In this document: piece after piece, positions 50,728-59,190 of the stretch
Position numbering within the stretch: position 1 is the first letter of the stretch
Layout: the number at the start of each line of letters is the position of its first letter
DNA from: Nostoc sp. TH1S01
GTDB lineage: Bacteria > Cyanobacteriota > Cyanobacteriia > Cyanobacteriales > Nostocaceae
NCBI GenBank assembly: GCA_018993265.1
Contig: JAGKSW010000097.1
Span: forward strand, 1-61,023
Direction: 5' to 3'
Length of the DNA: 61,023 bases
Program-made: the position numbers and the translations under genes
Notes under the pieces: model-generated
The model's database searches: none
The model's input: only the letters and a program-made list of their open reading frames with translations
Told to the model about the DNA's origin: nothing

Positions 50728-50919
50728 TTAATTACCCTGTTGAATCCATTCACGCCCTGCTTTCTCCGCAGCTTCGGGCGTATAGTAAAGTTTGCGCTCA
50801 CCAAACACTGCACCACCAGGACTAATCAATCGAAACTGCCAGCAATCAATCTCGGTGTAAAACACCATCAAAATCATGTTATGAATGCCAACAGCTAAAT
50901 GAATTTTGGTAGTAGTCAT
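50728..50919 (-). CDS. Small conserved hypothetical protein
   Basis: 63 residues: MTTTKIHLAVGIHNMILMVF, then WQFRLISPGGAVFGERKLYY TPEAAEKAGREWIQQGN. The end looks like a small beta-sheet domain followed by an amphipathic helix, and the YYTPEAAEKAGREWI pattern is familiar from small cyanobacterial proteins. No function known to me. Codon usage and the clean start at ATG 50919 support a real gene. Confidence 0.6.
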   Translation of the reverse strand: MTTTKIHLAVGIHNMILMVFYTEIDCWQFRLISPGGAVFGERKLYYTPEAAEKAGREWIQQGN

Positions 50920-51085
50920 TAGTGGTAGCTCAAACTCTACCCTTGTTTTATCAAACTATTTACAGGCAAGAATGCGATCGCTTCTACAAAATTCTTGCAA
51001 TTTTTCTTTTGATAAGAGTTGATTAGTCAAGGCTTAATTACCTTCCTTTACTTAATACTTTGACTCCACAGTGCAAATACTTGTC

Positions 51086-51622
51086 TTAATCTCCAATTAA
51101 CTCCACTGCATCTCGTCCATCTAAATCTTGTAAATACACTTTGACGACTTCTTCTTTTGCTGTGGGTAACTGCTTCCCAACAAAATCTGCGTGAATTGGC
51201 AGTTCTCGATGACCCCGGTCTACTAACACAGCTAAACGAATAATTTCCGGCCTACCATACTCAGTGACAGCGTTCAAAGCGGCGCGAATGGTTCTACCTT
51301 TGAATATTACATCATCCACCAAGACAACGGTTTTTCCCGTTAAGTCAAAAGGGATGTCGGTTTTGGCAGGAGTCCGCAAGCCAATTTTGTCAAGGTCATC
51401 TCGATAAAAAGTAATATCCAATGCTCCCACAGGCACGCTTACACCTTCTAAAGCCTCAATTTGACGTGCCAATGATTCTGCTAGGGGTACACCTTTAGTA
51501 TAAATACCTAGTAGTACCAATTGCGATAAATCACGCGTCCGTTCGACAATTTGGGAAGCCAAGCGGGTTAAGGTACGCCGTAAATCTTCTGATGAGAGAA
51601 TTTCAACTACTTTTGCACACAT
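51086..51622 (-). CDS. pyrR: PyrR bifunctional regulator / uracil phosphoribosyltransferase
   Basis: 178 residues from ATG 51622 ([20 protein letters not shown]). A TTG 15 bases upstream is possible but less likely. The PRPP loop is [40 protein letters not shown] and [15 protein letters not shown] are PyrR features. Binds pyr mRNA in response to UMP in many bacteria and has UPRT activity. No pyr structural gene is adjacent, so it may act mainly as an enzyme here. Followed upstream by cobD. Confidence 0.93.
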   Translation of the reverse strand: MCAKVVEILSSEDLRRTLTRLASQIVERTRDLSQLVLLGIYTKGVPLAESLARQIEALEGVSVPVGALDITFYRDDLDKIGLRTPAKTDIPFDLTGKTVVLVDDVIFKGRTIRAALNAVTEYGRPEIIRLAVLVDRGHRELPIHADFVGKQLPTAKEEVVKVYLQDLDGRDAVELIGD

Positions 51623-51637
51623 AAAAAATTTGGTCAA

Positions 51638-51698
51638 TAGTCAACAGTCAAAGGTCAACTCTAACTATGGACTATTGACCATTGACTTATTACTTCTA
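51638..51698. repeat. Heptad inverted repeat between pyrR and cobD
   Basis: GTCAATAGTCAACAGTCAAA at 51638-51657 faces GACTATTGACCATTGACTTA at 51669-51688. The arms can fold into a hairpin over the gap between the two genes. Confidence 0.6.
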
Positions 51699-51701
51699 TC
51701 A

Positions 51702-52658
51702 TTACCTGTTTGGCAGCAAGAATAGTATAGCGATCGCTATTCCTAGCCACAATAAAAAACTCAAGCGAGTTAATTGCAAAGCCTGATCAATACTAGTTGG
51801 CGTAATTGGGTAAATGGCATCTCCTAATAAGGGCTTTTCCTTGGCTACACCACGATACCAATTTGTCCCCCCCATTTGGACACCCAAAATCGCTGCATAA
51901 GCACATTCACTCCAACCAGAGTTGGGACTAGGGTCTAAGATGGCATCTCTGCGGCATATTCGCCAAACATGCAACGGTTTACCTGATAACAATGCCAAGG
52001 TCATCACAGTTAAACGACAAGGTAGCCAAGTTAAATAATCTTCTAATCGGGCGCTAAACCAACCTAAATAAGTGTAAGGTGCTTCTTTATAACCCACCAT
52101 TGAATCTAAGGTACTGCTGGCTTTATATGCCAAAGCCAAAGGAACTGCACTTAAATTTGGCAAGCAAGCACTGACAATAGCATAAAACAGGGGAGCCATT
52201 GCTCCATCGGTGGCATTTTCGGTGACAGTTTCTAACACAGCACGCAAAATTTCTGCTTCTGATAAGTTTTGGGTATCTCGCCCAACATAATTACTTAAAG
52301 CCTGACGCGCCTGGGATAAATTACCCGCAATTAAGGGTTGTAAAACATCAGTGGCGGCGGTGCGTAAACTTCTCAACGCAAAACAACTAGCAAGAATAAT
52401 ACTTTCTATCACTATTGCCAAGATTGGATGTAACCATCTGGCAACTTGAATTATTAACCAACCTATGCAGCCACTACCAATAATTAAAATTATTCCCAGT
52501 ACAATTCCGGCAATTCTTTGTGTTATGGAATTTTGACATATCGACAAAGCCAATTTCGTGAAGCGAGAAATTATCCATCCCATCATTTGTACTGGATGAG
52601 GCCAACCCCAAGGATCACCTATTAAGAAATCTAAAATTGCCGCGATGATTAATGTCAT
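51702..52658 (-). CDS. cobD: Adenosylcobinamide-phosphate synthase
   Basis: 318 residues, four to five membrane helices. MTLIIAAILDFLIGDPWGWP HPVQMMGWII is the family start. NYVGRDTQNLSEAEILRAVL ETVTENATDGAMAPLFYA is its signature. Joins aminopropanol phosphate to cobyric acid in B12 synthesis (CobD, also named CbiB). No other cobalamin gene is close; a BtuF-like gene is at 15236-16162. Confidence 0.93.
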   Translation of the reverse strand: MTLIIAAILDFLIGDPWGWPHPVQMMGWIISRFTKLALSICQNSITQRIAGIVLGIILIIGSGCIGWLIIQVARWLHPILAIVIESIILASCFALRSLRTAATDVLQPLIAGNLSQARQALSNYVGRDTQNLSEAEILRAVLETVTENATDGAMAPLFYAIVSACLPNLSAVPLALAYKASSTLDSMVGYKEAPYTYLGWFSARLEDYLTWLPCRLTVMTLALLSGKPLHVWRICRRDAILDPSPNSGWSECAYAAILGVQMGGTNWYRGVAKEKPLLGDAIYPITPTSIDQALQLTRLSFLLWLGIAIAILFLLPNR

Positions 52659-52736
52659 TTGTTGTTTGTCCTTAGTCCTTTGTCATCAGTCATTTGTCTG
52701 GAGTGTTACCAATGACTAATGACCATTGATCATTGA
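52659..52736. repeat. Heptad repeats between cobD and the Rrf2 gene
   Basis: TTGTTTGTCCTTAGTCCTTT and GTCATCAGTCATTTGTC face CAATGACTAATGACCATTGA TCATTGACT. Same arrangement as 51638-51698. Confidence 0.6.
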
Positions 52737-53180
52737 CTAAACCACAAAACTCGCTTCTTCCCCTAAAGATGCTTGCCAACTGCGGGCATCATAATAAAGA
52801 TCAGCCAATGTAATACTGTATAAAGCTTCTTTAAGTTTTTGGTTAAGTCTTTGCCAGAGTGTATAAGTTACCCAATCTTCTGCTTGTATTGGTGTTGGGT
52901 GGCGTTCAGGAATATGGGTAATGGTTTCACCGACGGCTTCTAATATTTGTCCAATGGAGATTTCTCTTGGTTGTCTTGCTAGTTGGTAGCCACCAATGCT
53001 GCCACGAATTGATTTCACTAACCCCGAACGACGCATTTCTATTAGTAATTTTTCGAGGTAAGGAGCTGGAATATCTTGGCGTTGAGCGATCGCTCTTACA
53101 GATACAGGCCCATAATCTGGTTGTAAGCTTAAATCTAGCAATGCCTTGACACTGTAATGTCCTTTGGTAGTTAGTTTCAT
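52737..53180 (-). CDS. Rrf2-family transcriptional regulator
   Basis: 147 residues. Winged HTH at 1-80 (MKLTTKGHYSVKALLDLSLQ, then DIPAPYLEKLLIEMRRSGLV KSIRGSIGGYQLAR). The three-cysteine cluster of IscR/NsrR is absent, so it does not hold an iron-sulfur cluster by the usual ligands. Its regulon is unknown. Possibly linked to cysteine synthesis as in CymR-like members, which also lack the cysteines. Confidence 0.88.
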   Translation of the reverse strand: MKLTTKGHYSVKALLDLSLQPDYGPVSVRAIAQRQDIPAPYLEKLLIEMRRSGLVKSIRGSIGGYQLARQPREISIGQILEAVGETITHIPERHPTPIQAEDWVTYTLWQRLNQKLKEALYSITLADLYYDARSWQASLGEEASFVV

Positions 53181-53672
53181 TATTTTTTAGTCAAGAGTCC
53201 ATAGTCAAAAGTCTATAGTTCATAAATAAATAGTCAAAAATCTATATTTTTTCTTCTCAAGTCCCTAGTCGAAAGTTTATCTTCCAGAAGTAGATAGCCA
53301 AAAATCCATAGTTCCTAATCCAAATATTGACTTTTGACTGTTGACTAATGACTAAAGATCAGGTTTGCTTATCATTTTATGTTCCCACAAGCAAGCTGAC
53401 TAAGTAGATAAACTTTTTTGCCTTAGTTTAAAAAACTTAAACAAGAATAGTTTAGCAGTTTTTTACCAACTATATATACTAATCAGCATTGTCGATATAT
53501 AAACAATAGATTGTCTTGACATTATTGATAATTGTGCAACAATTCTGGCTAGGATTGTAATATACTTGGCTAGGTTGATATAAAAACGAAAGGATTTTGT
53601 TTCTATCAACTCAACCTCAGCTAAAATAAAATCGATTCAACTACTTCAACCATTCATTTTCAATCCAAGTTG
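53181..53672. promoter_or_regulatory. Heptad repeats and calA promoter region
   Basis: 53181-53350 is filled with (AGTCAAA)n-type heptads and their inverse. Nearer the gene, TTGACA lies at 53516-53521. Two copies of TGGCTAGG occur at 53546-53553 and 53567-53574, starting 21 bp apart (two helical turns) on the same face, followed by GTTGATATAAA. The repeated octamer is a candidate operator of calA. Confidence 0.4.
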
Positions 53673-54086
53673 ATGCCTAAACAGAAAAAAATTGAACCCC
53701 TAGTTGGGGAGGATCTGCTCAGAAAAGTCAAAGAGCTAGAGAACCTTAGCAAAGAAGAAAAAGCTAAGCAGTGCGGCTACTATACCGTTACCAAAAATGG
53801 TATAGAGCGTGTCAATATGATGAAATTTTTGAATGCTCTCATTGATGCTGAAGGCATTCAGTTAGATAGTGCGCCGAATGCAAATGGACGTGGTGGCCGC
53901 AGTGCTAGCTATCGCATTAGTGTACAATCCAACGGTAACTTACTGATTGGTTCTGCTTACACAAAACAAATGAATCTCAAACCAGGTGACGAGTTTCTGA
54001 TCACTTTAGGTAAGAAGCACATTCGCCTGCGTCAAGTAGATCCAGAAGACAGAGAAGGTATTGAGGAAATCGAAGCTTCAGCATAG
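53673..54086 (+). CDS. calA: cyAbrB1 transcriptional regulator (CalA type)
   Basis: 137 residues from ATG 53673. The N-terminal LENLSKEEKAKQCGYYTVTK NGIERVNMMKFLNALIDAEG and the C-terminal AbrB-like DNA-binding part (SASYRISVQSNGNLLIGSAY TKQMNLKPGDEF) define cyAbrB. LSKEEKAKxCGYYTVTKNG is the cyAbrB1 form as I recall it, against a divergent cyAbrB2. Global regulator tied to carbon/nitrogen balance, hydrogenase and heterocyst genes. Divergent from the Rrf2 gene. Confidence 0.88.
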   Translation: MPKQKKIEPLVGEDLLRKVKELENLSKEEKAKQCGYYTVTKNGIERVNMMKFLNALIDAEGIQLDSAPNANGRGGRSASYRISVQSNGNLLIGSAYTKQMNLKPGDEFLITLGKKHIRLRQVDPEDREGIEEIEASA

Positions 54087-54096
54087 TAAATACTCA

Positions 54097-54205
54097 AGAG
54101 TCTAAAGTCAAGAGTCAAGAGTCAAGAGTCAATAATTGCAGTCGAAATCATGACTATTGACTATTGACCATTGACCAATAACTATTGACCATTGAGCATT
54201 GACTT
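54097..54205. repeat. Heptad inverted repeat between calA and clc
   Basis: (AGTCAAG)n at 54097-54131 faces (TTGACCA)n at 54156-54205. The clc stop codon (54182-54184) and its last eight or so codons (SQKSMLNGQ) lie within the right-hand array. A transcript would form a long hairpin between the convergent genes. Confidence 0.7.
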
Positions 54206-56080
54206 TTGACTAAAAAGATACTGGTGGAGTGTTTTGCGGGTGACAGCTAAATTGCAAGTTAATGCTATTTGCTCTTTTTCTAATAAACCCAAAATTCGCT
54301 CATGGTTGTCTCTAGCTACCACTGGTAACTGATGCAAACCACGCAAAGCCATGCGATCTAAAGCTTCAGATAAAGGTTCATCCCGCCAAGCATAAAGAAT
54401 TTCAGTGGTGCAGATATCCATGAGAGTTTGATTGGATAATTCACTGCTGATTTCTGTGGCAGAATTTTGGTAATTTTTCCAGCGAGCCAGAACGCGATTA
54501 ATATCTTCTAAAGAAATAATCCCGACTAATTGCTCGGCTTCATTCATGACTAAAGCACTGCGTGTGCGATCGCGGGTCATTTCCATCGCGGCTTCTAATA
54601 ATCCTAAAGTTGCAGGCAATTTTTTTGGGCAGGAAAGTACAGCATCTTCCACTAAAATTTCCTGCACAATTTCTGCTTGCTCATCTTTCAAATCAGCCAA
54701 ACCAAATTGTTGAAGTTTCGAGTTAGAGTTAACATTTGGTTTGATTTGATCTATTAACCACACACTTAAACCCACCGCCGCCATTAACGGTAAAACAATG
54801 CGATAATCACGAGTGAGTTCAAACAGCATAATAATTGCTGTTAATGGCGCTCTCACACTAGCCGCCAGTACCGCAGCCATCCCCACCATTGCATAGGCTG
54901 GGGGTGCAGCCATGTATGCGTCAATTCCTGGGACTACGAGACACAAAATTTTGGCATAAGCCGAGCCGAACGAAGCACCTAAAAACATGGCTGGGGCAAA
55001 TAAACCACCTACAAAACCGCTCCCAGCACTGATTGCAGTCATCAATAATTTGACTACCAGCAACGCCAACAACAGATTCAGCGAAAACTTCACATCTTGC
55101 AGCATGGCTTGGACAGTACCATAACCAATGCCTAAAATCTGTGGGAATTGCAAAGCCACTATACCTAAAATTACGCCACCGATAATTGGATGAATTGATT
55201 TGGGGATGCTTTTAAAAAATCCCAAGCCAGGAATTGAACCAGCAAAGCCAGCTTTGGCTAACCGAATTAATTCGGTATAGAACAAGGAAATTAAACTAGC
55301 GCCCAAACCTAAACCAAGATACAGAGGTAATTCAAAAGGACTACGGACTTGGTATGCAGGTAAAGCAAAGGCTGGTTGCGCTCCTAAGCCAATTTGGGCA
55401 ATTAACGCCGCCACAACAGCAGCTAGTAACACCACACTCACCGCCGAAGTGGCAAAAGATGTTGCCCCCATAACTACTTCTAAAGCAAAAAATACCCCGG
55501 CGATCGGTGCATTAAATCCAGCGGCTAAACCTGCGGCTGCACCAGCACTTAAAAGTAACCGCTGACGCTCTTGGGAGACTTGGAGAATCAAAGACAACAA
55601 CATCCCGAAGTTAGCGCCAATTTCCACACTCGGCCCTTCTGGCCCTAAAGAAGCACCACTTCCCAAAGAAACAGATGCGGCAATCATTTTGGTAACTGGC
55701 CTTAAAGGGCGCTTAATTGCTGTTCCTTGGGACGCGGCGATTAAAGTTGACAAACCAGGGCCAAAATCTTGCGTACGCCAGCGCATTAATCCAACAAGCA
55801 AGCCACCCATAATTGGGACACAGGCTAAAGTCCAGCCTCCCCAAGTACCAATCACACTCATCACATCTTCCAGCATCAGATGGTGAATTAGCTCAATTAA
55901 ATAGTGAAATGTCACTACACCCATGCCAGTACCACCACCAATCAGCATGGCTAAAAACAGCACAACTGTTTCTGGTGTAGGTTGAAAACGGTTAATTAGA
56001 TGCGTTAAGCGGTGAGAAGGTGTAGGAAATGCAGGTTGTTCCGTTACCTTCCTTAAGTTGGTGGGAGGCAAGAGAGTCAT
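54182..56080 (-). CDS. ClC chloride channel/transporter with CBS pair
   Basis: 632 residues. ClC core at 40-450 with SLGSGASLGPEGPSVEIGAN (the GxEGP filter and gating glutamate), GFNAPIAGVFFALEVVMG and GGLFAPAMFLGASFGSAYA. Two CBS domains at 480-540 and 560-620 (TRSALVMNEAEQLVGIISLE). The SxGxGxxLGPEGP form keeps the external gating Glu, which is common in H+/Cl- exchangers. CBS domains may bind adenine nucleotides. The final nine residues are repeat-encoded. Confidence 0.92.
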   Translation of the reverse strand: MTLLPPTNLRKVTEQPAFPTPSHRLTHLINRFQPTPETVVLFLAMLIGGGTGMGVVTFHYLIELIHHLMLEDVMSVIGTWGGWTLACVPIMGGLLVGLMRWRTQDFGPGLSTLIAASQGTAIKRPLRPVTKMIAASVSLGSGASLGPEGPSVEIGANFGMLLSLILQVSQERQRLLLSAGAAAGLAAGFNAPIAGVFFALEVVMGATSFATSAVSVVLLAAVVAALIAQIGLGAQPAFALPAYQVRSPFELPLYLGLGLGASLISLFYTELIRLAKAGFAGSIPGLGFFKSIPKSIHPIIGGVILGIVALQFPQILGIGYGTVQAMLQDVKFSLNLLLALLVVKLLMTAISAGSGFVGGLFAPAMFLGASFGSAYAKILCLVVPGIDAYMAAPPAYAMVGMAAVLAASVRAPLTAIIMLFELTRDYRIVLPLMAAVGLSVWLIDQIKPNVNSNSKLQQFGLADLKDEQAEIVQEILVEDAVLSCPKKLPATLGLLEAAMEMTRDRTRSALVMNEAEQLVGIISLEDINRVLARWKNYQNSATEISSELSNQTLMDICTTEILYAWRDEPLSEALDRMALRGLHQLPVVARDNHERILGLLEKEQIALTCNLAVTRKTLHQYLFSQKSMLNGQ

Positions 56081-56810
56081 TGAAGGTTGGGGTAAATGTC
56101 AGAAAAAATTTAAATTATTATCTGTTACTTCTCATTGTGAGCCATTATTTATCAACCAGACAAGTGAGTGAGATTGTCTGGATTTATGCAGAAGAATTCA
56201 GAAATCAGGAGCCAGAATTCAGTATGTAGACGCAGTAGCAGCTTAAGCGTGACTATTTCGCGTTTTAGCAAATGCTGTGGCAAAACTACTATTAAATATT
56301 TTACGTAATGAAAACTCGCTGCCTTTGTGGCTAGAGTATTCTGAATTCTGTTTTCTGACTCCTTTTTATAAAGCTTTGATTAAGAAAAGTTGTTGGGTGA
56401 AAGTTTTATAGGATATACGCTAGATGACAGAAAATTAATATTCAATGGTCAGCGATCGCTGGTATGGTACAAATTAGCAGTTTCACAATTTTCTTTAGAT
56501 AAAATACAGTATTAATGTATTGAGTAGATGTACCATAAGTGAGCAGCAAACAGCAGTCATCCTCACTTAAATATAGCTATACTCGTGTTGCGACCATTGA
56601 GTTATTTCTAGTAGAAGGCTTAAAGGATGATTGACTGTGCCAATTTGAGATTTTTTGGTTCATATCCACCCCTAGTGGTGAGAACCCCAAAATCCAAAAT
56701 CGTTTGGTTAAGGTCATCCTACCTAAATAGCAGGCCTACTAAGCATTACTCAGAAATTCCATATAACTATATTTTATAGAGCGAGTAGATGGACTAGGCG
56801 GACAAGGTAA
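56081..56810. other. Intergenic region, 730 bp, with inverted-repeat element
   Basis: At 56191-56365 an approximate MITE-like unit is bounded by AGAAGAATTCAGAAATCAGG AGCCAGAATTC and, inverted, AGTATTCTGAATTCTGTTTT CTGACTCCT. No ORF of note. 56440-56800 appears plain AT-rich spacer with one HIP1 site. Confidence 0.45.
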
Positions 56811-57179
56811 ATGAATACACCCATATTTGATAATCATTATGTTACTTGCCCAATTTGCCACAGAAATGCTAGACCCAAACCAATAAAGACTTACATAGGT
56901 TTGTTTACCTGTCCGTATTGCCAGGAAAGATTAGTAGTCTGTCGTAGCGGTCATTATGTCCGCGATCCTTTTACTTTTAAGCAGATGATTCTGGCTTCGT
57001 CCTTACGCCGCCAAAGCAGCCCTTTTGCCAGAATTATTCGAGATTTTCTGCCGCTAAAACGGCCTTTGCTGACTTTAGCACTTGGCGGTGCAGTTTTATT
57101 GAGTGCGATCGCCATAGCCCAGCAAAGCACTAACCACGATGATTTGGTTGCGCCGAAAAACGAAAGAATTCAAGATTAA
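56811..57179 (+). CDS. Zinc-ribbon and single-helix hypothetical protein
   Basis: 122 residues. Two CxxC knuckles form a zinc ribbon (VTCPICHRNARPKPIKTYIG LFTCPYCQERLVVC), followed by a basic stretch and one transmembrane helix (LLTLALGGAVLLSAIAIAQQ) with a short tail. Likely anchored in the membrane with the ribbon in the cytoplasm. Function unknown. Confidence 0.65.
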   Translation: MNTPIFDNHYVTCPICHRNARPKPIKTYIGLFTCPYCQERLVVCRSGHYVRDPFTFKQMILASSLRRQSSPFARIIRDFLPLKRPLLTLALGGAVLLSAIAIAQQSTNHDDLVAPKNERIQD

Positions 57180-57182
57180 GAA

Positions 57183-57322
57183 AGTATGAAGTCTGAAGTA
57201 TGAAGTCTGAAGTCGCGCTTTGCGCGGCTTACCGTTCGGCTTCAGGCGTTAGTGATGGGTAGAGTTGTATAAAATTTAAGACTTCAGAGAAAATTCTGAT
57301 AATTTCATACTTCACACTTCAC
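57183..57322. repeat. GAAGTATG/GAAGTCT heptad inverted repeat
   Basis: AGTATGAAGTCTGAAGTATG AAGTCTGAAGTC faces GACTTCAGAG and ATTTCATACTTCACACTTCA. A GCGCGCTTTGCGCGGC hairpin is embedded. The same GAAGTATGAAG unit is inside MITE family A. The stop codon of the following gene lies in the right arm. Confidence 0.6.
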
Positions 57323-58938
57323 AAACGCGGTGTTTCTTTGGTAACGAGTTTCCAACCTTCAGCTTGATCAATAATTTTCATTGATTGTAGCTGGAGGTTG
57401 TACAGCGCAGCAGCATTGAGTAAAAAGTATGGTTTGCTGTTGTAATGCCAATAATATTGCAGTTCGCCCACAGTAGCAGGAATAATAGTGCGATCGCTAT
57501 AAAAATCTAAGGAAGAACGATGGTAAGGAAAAGATGTATAAATCTTTTTCACAACGGGATTAGCACGAGATATCATCGTCGCCACTGGTTTGACTGGGTA
57601 AGCTTCTGATAATTCCCAAGCCCAATAGTTAGATTTCACTAATAAAAATAACGAAATATAACTTCCCCAAAATAAAATCTTTAAAAATTGCCCATCACCG
57701 CGTTCTGCTAAAATTGCTGCCAAAATCATAGTGATAGCAACTGCGGCAAAAATCAGTTGTAAATCAGTTTTTGGTGGTATACCCCAACTGAAGTACATAC
57801 TACTAGCAGAAGCCAGAACCGCCAGTACAGACAACCCTACTACCCAACTCCGGGGATAAGATGACAGTAAAGGTAAGTTTTCTGTCTGTGCTAATAGCGC
57901 CCCAAAAGCTAAAGCTAAACCTGGGTAAATTGGTAATATATACCAAGGTAGCTTGGCATCCAACAGTGAAATACTTATTAAGTAAAAGCCACACCATACC
58001 TGAATTAATTTAGCCCAACTGAGGTTGCGATTTTCCCAGACATAACGCACAGTTTGTGGTAAAAACAGTAACCAAGGCCATGTCCACTTCAAAAGCTCAA
58101 TCATGTAATACCAAGGTGCTTGAGAACTGTTGAGGAGAAATGTCTCAACTTGGTTGCGCGATTGATTCTGTAAGCTTACTTCCACAAAAGTATAACCATA
58201 GTGCCAGATTTGGGCAACATACCAACCCACAGCCGGCAAAATCCCAATCAAGATACCTGTCCAGAAATAGTAACTCGTCAGCAATCTGGGCGTATCCCAA
58301 AACAAAAATATCATAGCGATCGCACCCAGCAAAAGACCAAAAAACCCTTGCGTGAGGCAAATTAAGCCAAAACTAATGCCAATTCCTAAGCAATAACGCA
58401 AATCACGGCGCGATCGCAACACACACAGCATCATTACTAGCAGAAAGCAGACTACTACGCCATCTATCGTTGCTAATCTGCCATAACGTACCACAGGCAG
58501 CATTGTCAGATAAATTAAAGCACTGTAAATAGCCGCCCAACGTTGACGAAATATTTCTCGACCAATGCAATACAGCAAAGGTACAGAAAAAGCTGTTAAA
58601 ATTGCTCCTGGTAAACGTGTTGTCCACTCATTTACGCCAACAACAGCATAAGTCCCAGCAATTAACCAATGGGCAAGAGGTGGCTTGTGATAGTAAGGTT
58701 CGCCGCCTAAAGTCGGATAAAGCCAACGCATAGAACCTGTGGGCGCACTCCAAATTTCACGGGAAATTTGAGCGACAGTCCCTTCATCCCAATCTCGCAG
58801 CGGTAAGCTTCCTAGATTGATGCTAAATAATAGCACCGCTGCCAACAGCAATACTAATATCCAAACTCGATCAATCCATTTTTCCAGCGCACGATGCTGC
58901 TTTTCTCGATGACCCCAAATAAAGCTTCCTTGTTGCAT
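57319..58938 (-). CDS. Membrane glycosyltransferase, ArnT/GT83-like
   Basis: 539 residues, about eleven transmembrane helices. The first periplasmic loop has LPLRDWDEGTVAQISREIW with the GT-C acidic motif and LYPTLGGEPYYHKPPLAHWL, which is the ArnT/PMT donor loop. The C-terminal soluble part (YTSFPYHRSSLDFYSDRTII) is short. Transfers a sugar from a polyprenyl-phosphate carrier, perhaps to lipid or protein. Paralogous in type, not closely related, to 24370-26016. Confidence 0.82.
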   Translation of the reverse strand: MQQGSFIWGHREKQHRALEKWIDRVWILVLLLAAVLLFSINLGSLPLRDWDEGTVAQISREIWSAPTGSMRWLYPTLGGEPYYHKPPLAHWLIAGTYAVVGVNEWTTRLPGAILTAFSVPLLYCIGREIFRQRWAAIYSALIYLTMLPVVRYGRLATIDGVVVCFLLVMMLCVLRSRRDLRYCLGIGISFGLICLTQGFFGLLLGAIAMIFLFWDTPRLLTSYYFWTGILIGILPAVGWYVAQIWHYGYTFVEVSLQNQSRNQVETFLLNSSQAPWYYMIELLKWTWPWLLFLPQTVRYVWENRNLSWAKLIQVWCGFYLISISLLDAKLPWYILPIYPGLALAFGALLAQTENLPLLSSYPRSWVVGLSVLAVLASASSMYFSWGIPPKTDLQLIFAAVAITMILAAILAERGDGQFLKILFWGSYISLFLLVKSNYWAWELSEAYPVKPVATMISRANPVVKKIYTSFPYHRSSLDFYSDRTIIPATVGELQYYWHYNSKPYFLLNAAALYNLQLQSMKIIDQAEGWKLVTKETPRL

Positions 58939-59190
58939 ATTCTACGATCATCATTTTACTTGCTAGTTTGACTGCATAGAGAGCAAAGCGCATCTCTAAT
59001 GTTGCACCCTGTCACAACATTTGTCTTTACAATTACTAGATTCCAAGGTTAACTCAATTTTCTCTGATTAGCGATAAATTTTTTGAGCAAACCTACTCTG
59101 TTTTTTCACTTTATTTAACACTAATTGATTGATAGAAATGATACAACTGTTACCAACCAGGTGTGTGAATTATTCGTTAGGAAGCAGTCG
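58939..59190. other. Divergent promoter region
   Basis: 250 bases between the glycosyltransferase and the following hypothetical gene. No recognisable operator. The coding frame is open upstream of 59191 to 59125, but that part is not protein-like. Confidence 0.3.
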
